This document shows positions 1 through 12,000 of a stretch of DNA of 64,000 nucleotides, piece by piece. The stretch covers positions 1 through 64,000 of the forward strand of contig JAECZO010000099.1 in the NCBI GenBank assembly GCA_019188245.1. Direction: 5' to 3'. The translations under genes and the position numbers were made by a program. The DNA is from Novymonas esmeraldas (Eukaryota; Euglenozoa; Kinetoplastea; Trypanosomatida; Trypanosomatidae). How positions within the stretch are numbered: position 1 is the first letter of the stretch; each line of letters begins with the position of its first letter. The notes below the pieces were generated by a model that was not told the DNA's origin, did not search any database, and saw nothing but the letters and a program-made list of their open reading frames with translations.

Positions 1-2035
1 AGGGCTGACGGGTTCCACCCCGTCCCACAACATCCTCGCGTCGTTTTTGGAGGCTTGTGGCGGTCGGTTCTCTGGTGGACGGAGCGCCATCCCCATCATG
101 TTGGTGCTGGGTACCTGTGCGTTGATGATTCGCATCCCGTGTACGGGCCCACTCATCAGTCATTTGGGGTGGGCCCCGCCCTGGTTTTTTGCTGCCCCTC
201 CGGTCGCCGTGTGCTGAGGAGCGGGCCTCGTCGTCGCGCTCTGCCGCGTGGTCCCCGAGGGACACTGAGCCGCTTTGTGCCCGGTGCGGTGGCAGTTGTA
301 ACAGGCCGGCGCCTGAGACTCCTTCCGCATTGCAGGGGCCTTTTTCATAGCGGTCATCTCTCGCGCCACCTTTGCCACTCGGTCTAACTCTTCGAAGTTG
401 AAACCTGCCCTGTCACACAGCCGCATGAACTTCTCCTCGGAACAGTTTGGCATGGATGCTGAGTTCAGTCTGTAGTAAAGGCTGGGGGCCATTCTGCGGC
501 CGGAGCCTGCCAAGTCTTCCCACAGGAAGGGTTCCTGGTTTGCGGCACATGTCCGCCTCCTCATGGCCGCGAATAGCGCCACCACATCCGGTGCGTGCGG
601 GTAATCGTCGTTGGGAAAAATGTGCCGGAGGACCTCGTCCACTTCCTGAGAGTTCTTTCCTTGGAACCACGGCTTCCACGTCGTCACCTCTTTTGGGTCG
701 AATTGCGCGTGCTCCACCGGCTCACCCTCTGCGCCCCAGTCCGCGTACCCCCCCTTTTGGCTGTCCCAGTGGGTGTCAGACACCTCTCTCGCGGCCGGTA
801 GTCGGCGTCTGCTGGTTCTTGGGGGGCGGTGCGCGAGAGGAGCAGAGTCCGGATCCCGTTCGCCTCTTCCCTCCTCGTCTCTTCACGGGCCTCCAAACCC
901 GCGAGTTGGAAGCGGGTCTGTTGCGCCACTTGTGGCAACTCCTTGACCCGTGTCGCAGACTCCGCGAATTGCGTCTGCGACTGTCCGATCTCTCCCATAA
1001 CCCCCTCAAACGCCGCGGCGACGTCCTGTGTATTGCCCTGCCTGAGCTGGGGCGACGCCTGCCGATGTCTCCTTCAACATCCGTTCCAGGGACTCCAGAC
1101 GGTGGGCCGTCTGCTCCCATTTTTCGCAGCTCGTGCGTGAGAGTTTCGATGCGGTCGGCCTGCTTTTTTTTTTTTTTTTGCTGTTCTCCGCCTTCCTTTC
1201 CGCCGTCTCTCGGCGCCGCACGAGCCTCGCCTCCAGTTGTTCCAGGGACGACTTCCACTGGATGCCCTCGAGGTGCTGGCGGTTGCGCTCTTCGAGGAGC
1301 CTCTTCTCCAGCTCCTCAACGCTGCGGATGCGCTCTTGCAAAAGCGTCGATCCGCTGTCCCTGCATACTTAGTGCGTGTGGTGCGTCTCTTGACACACCT
1401 TGCACCTCTCGTACATGGGCCGCTTGGCGCGTGGCCGTCACCTCCGCCTGGATCTGCGCGGCCACGGCGGCATGCTGTCCCATCGCCTGGGCATGCTCCT
1501 GGTGCATCTGGGTCTGCGCCTGGGACCGTCCGAGGAAGTAGGCCGCCGCCTGTGACGCCCCGGGGAGGCGCTCCATGGGTTCCGAGGTGACGACTCGGTA
1601 GCTTTCCACCTCGTGGGGGAATAGGTGCCAGTCGCACTCCTTCTGGTCCATGCCCCGAGGAATCAGCGAATTCCCGCTCCTTTCGAGAGTCACGTGCATG
1701 GGCATGTACTGGCCGTTTGCTTTTGCCATTATTTCCATCTCCGCCATGGATCCGTCACCCATCGCGTTGTGGAGATCCGCACCCCGACAAAAGCCCACTC
1801 CGACAGGTTGATGGGGGCTAGCCGTCCCTCGTTGGCCATTGTAAACAGCTTTTCAATGAAGAACTTGCCACTAGCGAAAAGCACTCGCGAAATGCTTGTA
1901 TGCTCTGGTGTGTTGATCTTTTTTTTTGAAAAGCCTGTAGGCGTCGGCGCGTGCACTGGGATCTGCGGTGAGAAGGTGTTGGATGTCAGGAGTGAAGTCG
2001 AAACCAGTTTTAGTCGGGAAAGCACGTGATCATGA
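1..2035 (-). mobile_element. Broken gag-like retroelement fossil, partial at window edge
   Basis: On the minus strand, stretches of protein-like sequence between about 1840 and 160 run in one order across several frames. An N-terminal part begins near MANEGRLAP, followed by a glutamine/alanine-rich helical part, a charged coiled-coil part, and a C-terminal part with a CCHC zinc knuckle (CYNCHRTGHKAAQC). This order is that of a retroelement Gag/nucleocapsid protein. The copy is clearly broken, with roughly four or five interruptions, and continues off the left edge, so no polymerase is visible. Trypanosomatids are not known for classical LTR elements; their gag-bearing elements are the tyrosine-recombinase (DIRS-like) VIPER/TATE group, which is the best family guess. 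Terminal repeats are not visible. The right boundary is approximate. Age cannot be judged from one copy, but the knuckle is intact, so decay is not extreme. Confidence 0.55.
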
Positions 2036-2494
2036 CTGAATGACGGGGGCCGCCGCCCCCTCTACCCAAGACTTCTTTTTCCTCTCTCCTCCCTCCATTC
2101 AATACGCAAGCTTCTAAAAAAAAGAAAGAACGGAACGCCTTTCTGTCGACGGGGCGCTTCTGGCGAGCAGCACACTCGCGATCCGGAAGCAACAGACAGA
2201 AGCTTGGAGAAAGAAAGAGAGTCACAGTGTCGCCGTACTCAGCCGGACGCCAGTGCCTCGTTTAGCCTCTACCACCTTTCTCTTCACCACGTTCTCGGGC
2301 ACACTCACGCACAAGCACACCCCCACCCCCACCCCCACTTACACACACAGCCACGCAGACAGACGCAAGTACAATCTTGCGGTCGTCGCTGCCACGCTGT
2401 TGCACGTAACAACACGCTCTCACTCTCTTCTTTTCTCTCTTTTGACCACCTGCTTCACTGCGCAGTTTTTTTTTTTATCGAACTCGCGTCGGGC

Positions 2495-2525
<31 letters not shown>

Positions 2526-3051
2526 GACCGAATGAGGAAAAGCTACTTTTTTTTTTGCCCTTTTCATTTGCCGTTTCTATCTTTCTTTTGGCTTTCATTT
2601 TCTTGATCCACGCCACACTGACTCCCATTTACATCCTGTTCCGTTTCTGGTTTGCGCGTGTGTGTGTGTGTGCGTGTGTGTGCTTGTGCTGTCCTTCGAC
2701 GCCTTTGCCAGGAGACAGTGCCCCCCCTCTCTCTCTCTCCGCATCGGCGTCATCTTCTCTCTGGTCCTCTCCAGCCACCGTCTTGTTTTTTTTTCTGCTT
2801 GTGTTGTTCTTTGCTTGCTGTTCTGCATTTTTGTGTGTCGTGCAGTGGATAAGAGCGCACACTTTTCTTTTCTTCGTGTGTTCTTCACCCCTTTGCGTGT
2901 GTGCGCGTGTGTTTTGCTTTGCTAGCGTCTTCTTTGTTGGTGGGTCTCTGGTGAGGCTCTCTCACCCCCACCCCTCACACCCCACACACACATTTTTTGT
3001 TTTCGTCTCTCTGTCAGCCCCCCCCCTCACTTCCGCCTCTACTGCTGCATC
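2036..3051 (+). other. Gap between element and first host gene; 5' leader of the lipase gene
   Basis: I see no gene here. The stretch holds a GC hairpin (six-base stem, 2045-2060), a (CA)n run near 2502-2525, T-runs near 2466-2476 and 2549-2558, and CT/GT-rich sequence. It separates minus-strand element sequence from the plus-strand cluster, so the head of the polycistronic unit could lie in or left of it. Confidence 0.5.
3016..3017 (+). promoter_or_regulatory. Likely trans-splice acceptor AG for the lipase/zinc-finger gene
   Basis: A T/CT-rich tract (about 2993-3015) ends in AG 34 nt before the ATG at 3052. This supports that start codon. Confidence 0.5.
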
Positions 3052-6000
3052 ATGCAGGGGCTCTCCAACGATGTCGTGCGCTGGGCCTTTGTTGCTGCTT
3101 CGGCAGCGTACGCGGAAACGGAGGCGGTGGCTTCGCTCGAGGCACCGTACAAGGAGTGCCTGCGGGACCACGGGGAGCGGCACGCCTTCTTTGTTCAAGA
3201 CCGGTTGCTTGTCCTTGGATACCGTGGGACGGCGGACTGTGAAGATGTGGTGCACGACCTCGACGTGGAAATGTCGGAGACTACGTGCAATGCGGGTCCT
3301 GCGGGCACTGCCGTCCCCGTGGGTGTGCACGCGGGCTTCTTGAAGGCGGAGCAGCTTCTCCAGGACGCAAAGGTTGTGGACAAACTGGTGGCCTCTGCTG
3401 ACACCGTCATCGTGGCTGGCCACTCCTTGGGTGGGGCGGTGGCGTTTCTGAAAACTCTGCGTCTGATGTGGAGGAAGGCGCCAGTGCGTGAAAAGACGAT
3501 CATCTGCATCGGCATCGCCTCCCCGCTGGTAGGCGACAAGCGACTGAGGCAGCTCGTTTCTCGGCCTGACGCAAGGGCGTCCTTCCATGTGATCGTGAAC
3601 GGATCAGACGGGGTTCCTCGAAGCTTGCTCTTGGTCTCAGCCGCGAAGAATGGTATCGAGGGACTCATGACAGACCTTGAGCTGCGCGTCGATCCACGCT
3701 GCCCACAGCGCCCTGCCCCCCAGTCTGGTTATGTGCCCATCGGTACCTACCACTTTCTTGACTACGGGCTGCAAACAGGCTCGTATCAGCCCCTCTCCAC
3801 GGACGCCGTCACACTCGCGGCGCTTCTGCTTGGGCCCATGCGGCTCTCTCTGAAGGGAGTGGTGGGCGACCACGGGCTGGTGCGGTACGCGGCTGCCGTC
3901 GAGGCGTGCTGTGCCGTGCACGTGCCCGCTGTCGTTTCTGCGGGGGAAAGCACGGAGTCCTCGACGAGGTGGAGGCAGAGTGCGTTGAAGATCTTGGCAC
4001 GGATGGGAGTCGCTGCTCTGAATAAGAGACTTCCTGCCGGAGCGAGTGTGGTGCTGCTCTTCGAGGACTCTGAAAAGAGTCGTCTCTTGACCGGTGTCGA
4101 TTTATCCTTCTCCGCCTCCGCGATGCGTGAGATCGCTGCGTTCTTCCATCCTTTGTTCTTCTCGGTGCAAGGGACGCAACATGCTGAGGAGTTCACGGCG
4201 TGTTTCGAAGGCGTTCGCGCCTGCTCGGGGCGGCTCGTTGTGAAGAAACGTGCGTCTGGGTGGACGCTCATGGAGGGGACACTGCGAAACACCTTCTTCA
4301 GCCTCGAAGTGTCCACTGCTGAAAACGCGGCTCCGCGCGCCGGGTGTGAAAGATCGTGGCGTGTCTCGTTCCGATTCGGTGGCGAGGAGGCGGGGTGTGC
4401 GCCTGCGCGTCCTGAAGGCCCCGAATCCGAGATGGACCCGACCGAGGAAAGGAAGCGTATCGAGAACTGCCTCGACGCGATTCACGGCGTTCCGCCGCAC
4501 ATTGCCGAAGGTCTCTTCTCCCAGTTCGGGACCATGACCGCTGTTTTTGAGTTCCGGCACGCAGTGCCTGACCTCCTCGGCGATGCGGACTCGGGCGGTC
4601 TTGCTGAGGGGCGGCATCATCTTGAGGCCTTTGCAGGGAGGCTGACGCTGAGCATGCTCGAGTTCGAGACGGTCGGCTGCGGCCTCCGCTTGCGCCTGAG
4701 GCGTGAGTGGAGGAGTGGTGTGACTGCCGTGTTCAGCGGCGAGGCCGCGTACGAGACTCTTCTTCCTTTCGTGGCCCCCTCCGCGCGCGAGTCGCTCTCC
4801 ACACCCGTGACGGAGCTGCGCGGTCGTCTGGCAAGCACTTCGTCGGGCCTGTTTAAGGCTACTTTTGTGGTTTACGGGGCCCCACCGTCCGCGAGCAGCA
4901 GCAGCAGCGCCAACCCTGTCAGGCTGAACCTGCTTGCGGCAACAGTAGAGTGTGCAGAGGTGAAGGGCGGACTCTGGCGCCTGCCCAGTTCCGAGCGCGA
5001 GCCGGGTTTTTACATGGATGGGAAGGCGTGCACCGCAGCGTGCGCCGCCGCCTTGCGTGAGATGGATGGGCACGCAGAGCACTGCACGACAGACCTTGTG
5101 TCCTCGCTCTTTCCGTTCTCCTGCTGGAGGGCCTCCTATGGCTCGGCGTCCACGGACAGTGCGACTGTGCCCGCGCCGCTTCGCTTTCTCACCGACGGCG
5201 CCGCCTTCGAAGCTGCGCTGCTCGTGAATGCGCGGGGCGACACGGTGCGGCGTCTTTTCAAAGTGGGGCTGGTTGTTGCGGATGAGATGGGTGGAACGCT
5301 CTCTCTGGTGCTCGGCCACCCGATTCAGGGCACACCATCGACGGCCACGGCTCAAGGCGGCGACGCCGCCCCTGCTGGTGCTGCTGGTGCTGCTGCTGCT
5401 GCAGGTGCCGATAAGGCTCAAGGAAACGGTAAAACTGCGCGCGGGCACGCCGCCACCAACACCAACACCACCAGCGCAGCAGCGGCAGCAGCTACGCTTC
5501 AAGATGCCGCCGTTCTCCTCAAGATGGACGCGGAGACCGCGGGGCTGGCTACCGGCGCGCTCCAGCACGCGTCCCAGCTGCAGGTCTACGTAAGGATGGA
5601 GTCACACATCGCGACGAGCGCCTTGCACGTGACAGACCTTCAACTCGCCCTGCCGTCTGCGAGGGTCGCAGTGGTGTACAGTCGTGCGACTGGCTTGTGG
5701 GTTGTGGAGGCGCAGGACTGTGCGCTGGGCGAGGTGCTTGTGTCGACCCTCACCGCGGCGTGTGTGTTCCTTGGTGGTCCGGACCTCAGCACATTTCTTC
5801 GCAACCCGTTCGTCGCGCGGTTTAAGGTGACGCTCTCCTTCTCCCGCCGTGCACGCGGCGGCGGCGGCGGCGTCCCGGGTGGGGAGACTCCGGCGCTGAA
5901 GTGGCGGGGCCCGCTGATCTTGCGCTACACGCACGGGGCGTCGTCTCTGTGCCTCCAGGTGAGGCAGGATGTTCTGGAGCGCCTCGGCAGCGAGCCGTGG

Positions 6001-9000
6001 TGCGCCCAGCTGAACGCGCAGGTGTGCTTTGAGGACCTGGGAATGCTCCACGACCTTCCAGCCGACGACATGCCCGTTCCGCTGTGCGACGCGTTGCGGA
6101 ATGCGGTGACGACGACGACGCGCTCGTCTTCTGCACTGAGCAAAGCCAAGTTCAAGTCAGTTCTCACCGTGCATGCCGTCGTACACGCCCACGCGCCGCC
6201 CACGTTGAACAGACTCGCCTTCACGCTTGTCGGCGGTCACATCTTCGGATTCCCCGCTCACGGCAGCGTCACGATCGTCGAGCCCACAAGGGACGGTGCG
6301 GGCAACCTCCGCGTCGAGGAGTTAACGGCCGAGTTCAGGTCCGATGGCGGGGAGGGCGCGAGCAGCGTTTCCGCGGACGCCTTCTCGGACTTGGGGAAGG
6401 TGATGGCGGACGAGGCAGATTTCGAGTCCTTGCTCAGCGGCGCGACGACGCACACGTTCAGCCTGCGCATCTCTCTGGGGAGAAAAAACGCGGGCTCGTT
6501 TGCGCTCGAGAGCTCTGTCACCTTGAGGAGTGGAAGCTGCTCCATCACGTACGTTCGTGTCGGGTCCAACACGGTGCCGCGGTCTGGCGGTGGGGCAGCA
6601 TCCTATCGCTACCTCTTTCTCTTGCGCTCGAGCAGCGAATGCGAGGCGGAGATTCTGAACTTTTTCGGCCTTGTTTCGCTTGGTGCGATCGAGGTGGTGC
6701 CTCAGGTGGCGTGCATCATAAACGCCGGTGAGGTGGTGGAGTGGCCAGTTGGGCTCGTGGACCGGCGCAACGTTCCGCCGAAGGCACGGGAAGGGTGGGA
6801 AAGCGGAGTTCACCTCATGTACATTGCTGCCACGGTGTCATTTGCGCAGAGCGCTGTCACCGACTTTTTCAGACTCACGGGTACGACCTGCACCGCGACG
6901 GTGATGAAGCGCTCGCAGACGTGGCGCGTCTCCTTCGCTGCCGGCCTTTCCTTTGGCGACATTATGTCTGGCTACCCCACATCCCTTCTTCAGGTGACGT
7001 GGAGCGAGCGTCAGCTCGACGTGAGAGGGGTCTTCATCCTCGGCGGCGAGTCGTCGCTGCGGGCTGGAACGGGTGCGCCGTACATGGAGCTCACCGCGAG
7101 CCTCGCGGCCGAATGGGGGGAGGGGGCCGCCACGATCAAGGGCACGCTCGAGGCGAAGCACATGGAGATCGACTACCCAGCCGCAGCGGTTTTCTGCGGA
7201 GGGCCGCGGGAGAAGAGCCTGGCCAAGAAGTTCTGCCTGCGCAACGTGCGCTGCGATGTTTCGATCTCGTTGAAGAGTCCACTCGTGAGTGTTCTCTTGA
7301 TGGCCCGAATCAGCATCAACGTGGCCGGACACGCGAGCAAGAAGGACAGGCTGAGCGCGGAGGGCGCAGTTCGGGTGGCCAACGGCTTTGTCGGGCTTCT
7401 GTACGGCCACATCACGTGTCTGTCCTTTGCGACCCTCGTTCGCATCTTCGCCGACGTTCCCCAGTCTCTCGTCAACCCGCTCAACTCCATTCTCTGCATC
7501 CACCGCTTCGGCTTCATCTTCAAGAAGGACCTGCTGCCTCTTGAAAACCTACCCGGTCAGCGAGACGGCGGTGCGAGTGCGGGGGGTTTCCGTGACGAGT
7601 GCGAGGACAACATCATCCTAGAGGCCCTGAACCGCCGCTCCGACGAGGTGGTGCTCAAGGCCAGCGAGGTGGGCTACGCCGTCGGCGCAGAAGTGACGTT
7701 TCTATCTGTGCGTGCCAAGTGCATGCTGGCTGAGGTCGCGGACAGGTCGCTGGAGTCGAACCGGAGCATGGTGCATTTCAAGTTTGTTCTCGACGAGGTG
7801 ATTGTGAAGCTGGGCAAGGGTGGCCAGGAGATCCTCCGCATCGGCGGTGCTCGGGAGAAGAACTTGATGGTGGAGCTCCTCGTGAGCTCGACGCCGAAGT
7901 CCGTGTTCGCCGTCGTGGATGCGAGCGTCAGTCTCTTCTCCAATCGCAGGGCGGATATCTTCTTCATACTTAGCGTGAATCGTCAACTGACGGAGGAGGC
8001 GGGGGACGGGGCAGCGCTGTTTCCCGCACCGTCCGGCCAGTCGAGGGCATCTCCGACCTCCTTCCTGGCACTCACCAAGGAAGCGAGGGGTGTCTTTTTC
8101 TGCATCGCCGTGCGAATCTTGCTGTTCGGTGATGCGGAGAGGGGCCCCTTGCCTCTCTCGGAGTCTGAGGACGTCAAGTGCACCAAAGGCGGGATTGTGT
8201 TCACCGGCAGGCTCACTGTGCGCTTTACAGGTGCACTTCCGGACGCGCGTCTTATGCTGCAACTGCGTTCGGACAAGGGACTTCTGAAGACACTGGTAAA
8301 GGAGTTGCTCGACGAGCGGCTCAAAGTGTTTTTGGAGACGCTGAAGAAGCGGCTGCAAGAGTTGGAGAAGAGCATCGACAACTCGAACATGTGGGGACCT
8401 GTAAAGGCGACGTGCAATTATCTTGTGAGGGTAGCGAACTATGTGTGCGAGATGGCGCGCAAGATGGTCAACGTGGTCGCCTCAGTAATGAACTGGGTTG
8501 CGAACCTGTTCGACATCCCCGAACTAAAAGTTGGCGGCATGATCGGGCACGGGGCGGGTATCGGCGTACAGGCAGCGTGGAGGATCACATTGTGCGGATC
8601 GGAGTTCAGCGGGAGCGTCAGCGTCTACTTCACGAGCGTTCTTCTCGACTTGTGTGAGCACCTGGCGCTCTTCCTTGTGGGTGCGGCCAGCAAGGAACCG
8701 TACCCGGTCCGATGCTCAACTCGAACGTGCTCTGACAACTACGATGAGGTCGACAACGATGATGATGAAGCGGGGCAGGCGTACGACTTCACATCCATCC
8801 CGGAGCCTTCGGCGGAGTACTCGAGCGAGGACCTCAGGCGGGACAAGACGACGCTGGATGAGATTCAGAAAGCAGCGGAGCGACTGAGAAAGAAACTATC
8901 CACGTGCCGGGTCTCGAAGGAGGAGTGCCGGAAGCCCTCCACGGAGGAGAAGCTGCAGGCCTCTCACACCCTCATCGACAGCACGCATCCGATGCAGTAC

Positions 9001-12000
9001 AAATCGCAGTGTCCGTGGTGTGAAGAGCTCCTCGACCAGGCTAGAGTGGTGCGACACATTGCGGAATGCAAGCTGCGACCGAAGGAGAGGACTTGCCCCG
9101 ACACGCAACGTCCTACGCAGTGTGAGTTCTGCGCGCATCGGTCTGCGAATGATAAGGACATCGCGGAGCACTACCGAAGGTGCACAGGGGAGATGCAGTG
9201 CAGCCTATGCGGCGCGTGGAAGGGCAAGCGGTGCGACTGGGATGCGCACGTGATTTCCGATTGTGCAAGGCGCGACCCTGACGATAGGCGATGCGATACT
9301 TGCGGGTGCGTCGTTCTGGCCGGCGAGGGCCACACGTGCCCTGAGATGACGACGTGTGCGGAATGTGAGGAGTCCTTCAAGTGTGGGGAGGTACACACGT
9401 GCAGGAAGGGGGAGGTGTGTCCGTACTGCGGGGTGCGGGTGAGCTCCATCGATTTTCACCTCGATCGAGAGTGTCTTCAATGCGACCTGACGTGCGAGAA
9501 GTGCGACGGCGCTATCACGCACGGAAAAGGCAAAGAAGACCCCATGGAGCGGCGACTCTGGCACAATCGTCACGAATGCCGCGCACTGTCGTGCAGGTAC
9601 TGCGGAGTGCTGGTTCTTGGCGCTATGAAGTTCATGGACCACGAGGCCATGTGCGCTAGCAAGTTCGTCCCATGCAACGTCGACGGCTGCAGAGGGTACA
9701 TACAGCGCGGGGACTTACACTTGAGCTCGGACAACACCCAATGCCCGTACTGCAGCGTGGACTGCTACACCCTAGCGGGCTTGCGCGGGCACTTGACGAC
9801 CGCGTGTAGGAGGTTCGGTATTGCGTGCGTGCACTGCGGCGAGCAGGTGGTGTACTGCGAGTACAAGGCGCACCTCGTCTCGTGCTTGAAGGTCCGCCTT
9901 TACTGCTGGGGAGGATGTGGTGTACTGCTGCCACATGACCGAGACCAAGCGGTGGCCCACCTTATCGAGTGCGTCCCTCTCCCGTGTGTCGTCTGCGGGG
10001 ACGTGAAGGTGGCATACACGCGGGAGTGCGCAGCGCTACGGAATGTGGCTTTTGTGGCGGACCACTGGCGTGACACGTGCACGGGGAAGCCTCTCTCTTT
10101 CCCCTGCCCGAGGTGCCACCAGACTATCCAAGACGACCTCGTCACGCACTTGCAGCAGGAGTGCAAGGCATTCACGGTGCACTGCCCCTTTCGAGCGATT
10201 CGAGAGCTTCACGACCGCAAGAGAGGTGGCAGTGATCAGCGGAGCGGCCCCCCGTGCAGAGCTAGCATCTGCTACGCGCAGGTTTCGGACCACCTGCTTG
10301 ACTGCCCCTCGGTGCTCGTCCCGTGTCCGTTCGGTCTCGTGTGCCGTTCACATGACATGACGCCACGTGAGCTGGTGCGTCACCTGTCGACGGAGTGCCC
10401 AGCCTTCATGGTGCGCTGCCCCTTCCCAGGGTGCTGGCGGACGATGGCGAAGAAGGACGAAGAGGCGCACTGGCGGGACTTGCACTGCAACAACTCGAAA
10501 GAGGCGCAGCTCACGGAGCGGGAAGGGACCTGCAATGGCGGCGATCTCACCCGGCTCACGCACCGCCAGCGTGCGCTGTTGACATCAGACATACCAGCGC
10601 TGGTCGAGCAAGCCGAATTGAACTTGCTCGAGTCGCGGGCGCAAGTGCGCCGCCTCGTGGAGGGCGACTTCTGCTGCCCGAGGTGTGGGTGCGCGGTGCC
10701 CCAGGAGGAGAAGAATCATCATCTCACGTACGAGTGCGAGGCCGGCACAACAGCCTGCCCGCTCAAGTGCGGTCTGACCATGGCACCGTGCGATGTCGCC
10801 TCACACATTCGCGACAGCTGCCTTCTGGCGCCGGGGACGTGCGCGCACCAAGGCTGCTACAGGCCGATGCTGCAGGCAAAAGACGCTGGCGCGTGTTCGC
10901 AGCTGCAGCAGCAGCAGCTCAGCACCGACGTCGTTATTCCCGCCGCGAAGCTGGACGAGATGATCACCGCTTGCCAGGGCTGCTACGATTTCTTTGCAGC
11001 GGTGGCACATCGGTTTGCCTCCGAGGTTGCGAGGCACAAGCGCGAGTCCTCGTCGCCGTGTCTTACGCGGGACCTTCTCGCTGCGCAGCACGCTGCGCTG
11101 TACGCTGCCATTGAGCAGCATGCCGGCGGGCCGGGCAGCATTGAACTTCGAAAGCGGCACGAACTCGTCCACGCGCTGAGCTGCACGAAGGGGCCCCGTG
11201 CGTGCCTTTTCTGCTGGCGGGTACTCGAGGGCAACGTGTCGATGGAGGAGCACGTGAACTCCTGCCCCGACGCGGAGACCACCATCCCGTGTCCGTACTG
11301 TACGACGCAGGTGGCACTGAGGCGGTTGGTGGAGCACTGGGTGCAGGACTGTGACGAGCTGCAAGTGCCGTGTCCGCTGAAGTGTGGCAAGACGACGGTG
11401 TCAAGCCGTACACTGCTGCACCTCTACACAGAGTGTCCGATGTCGCGCTTTCAGTGTCGCTGCGGGGACCAGCTGACACCGAAGAGCGTCTTCACGCATC
11501 TCGTGTTCGGGTGCCGACGGGCGAAGGCGAAGGGGCTCGTGCGCTGCCCTCAGTGCAGCCTGGCGGTCGAGTTCGCAGACTACGTGAGTGGGGTGCACTA
11601 CACAGAGTGTCGGCAGTACCGGTGCAGATGCCCACTGGAGATGCTGGTGACGGGTGGAGTCGCGTGTGGAGAGGTGGACCTGCACGCTTTCGCCTCGCAC
11701 CTCGTGCCCGACCCTGGGGGGCTGCCCGCCTGTCAACACGTGAGCATGTCGTGTGGGAAGTGTGGCAAGTCGATGCATCGCGAACTCGTGCAGCACCACC
11801 TCCTGCACGAGTGCGACAAGAACTTTTACGTGTGCGGCAACGCCCAGTTCGGGTGCGAGGCCGGCCATGAGGAAGGTGAGGACGGAGAACGCGAGGTGCT
11901 CATGAAACACTACTACCTCAAGGAGTGCGCCAACTTCCCAATGCAGTGTGGGAAGTGCGATGGTCTTGTCGGCCAGTCGCCGGAGGCACAGGCGAAGCAC

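Noticed and set aside
2204-3051. Upstream open frames overlapping the lipase leader
   Set aside because: Low-complexity Ser/Phe/His repeat translation, and the acceptor at 3016 lies downstream of them.
4102-5568. 488-aa antisense frame inside the giant lipase gene
   Set aside because: No domain, overlaps a continuous sense frame and opposes the strand of all host genes.
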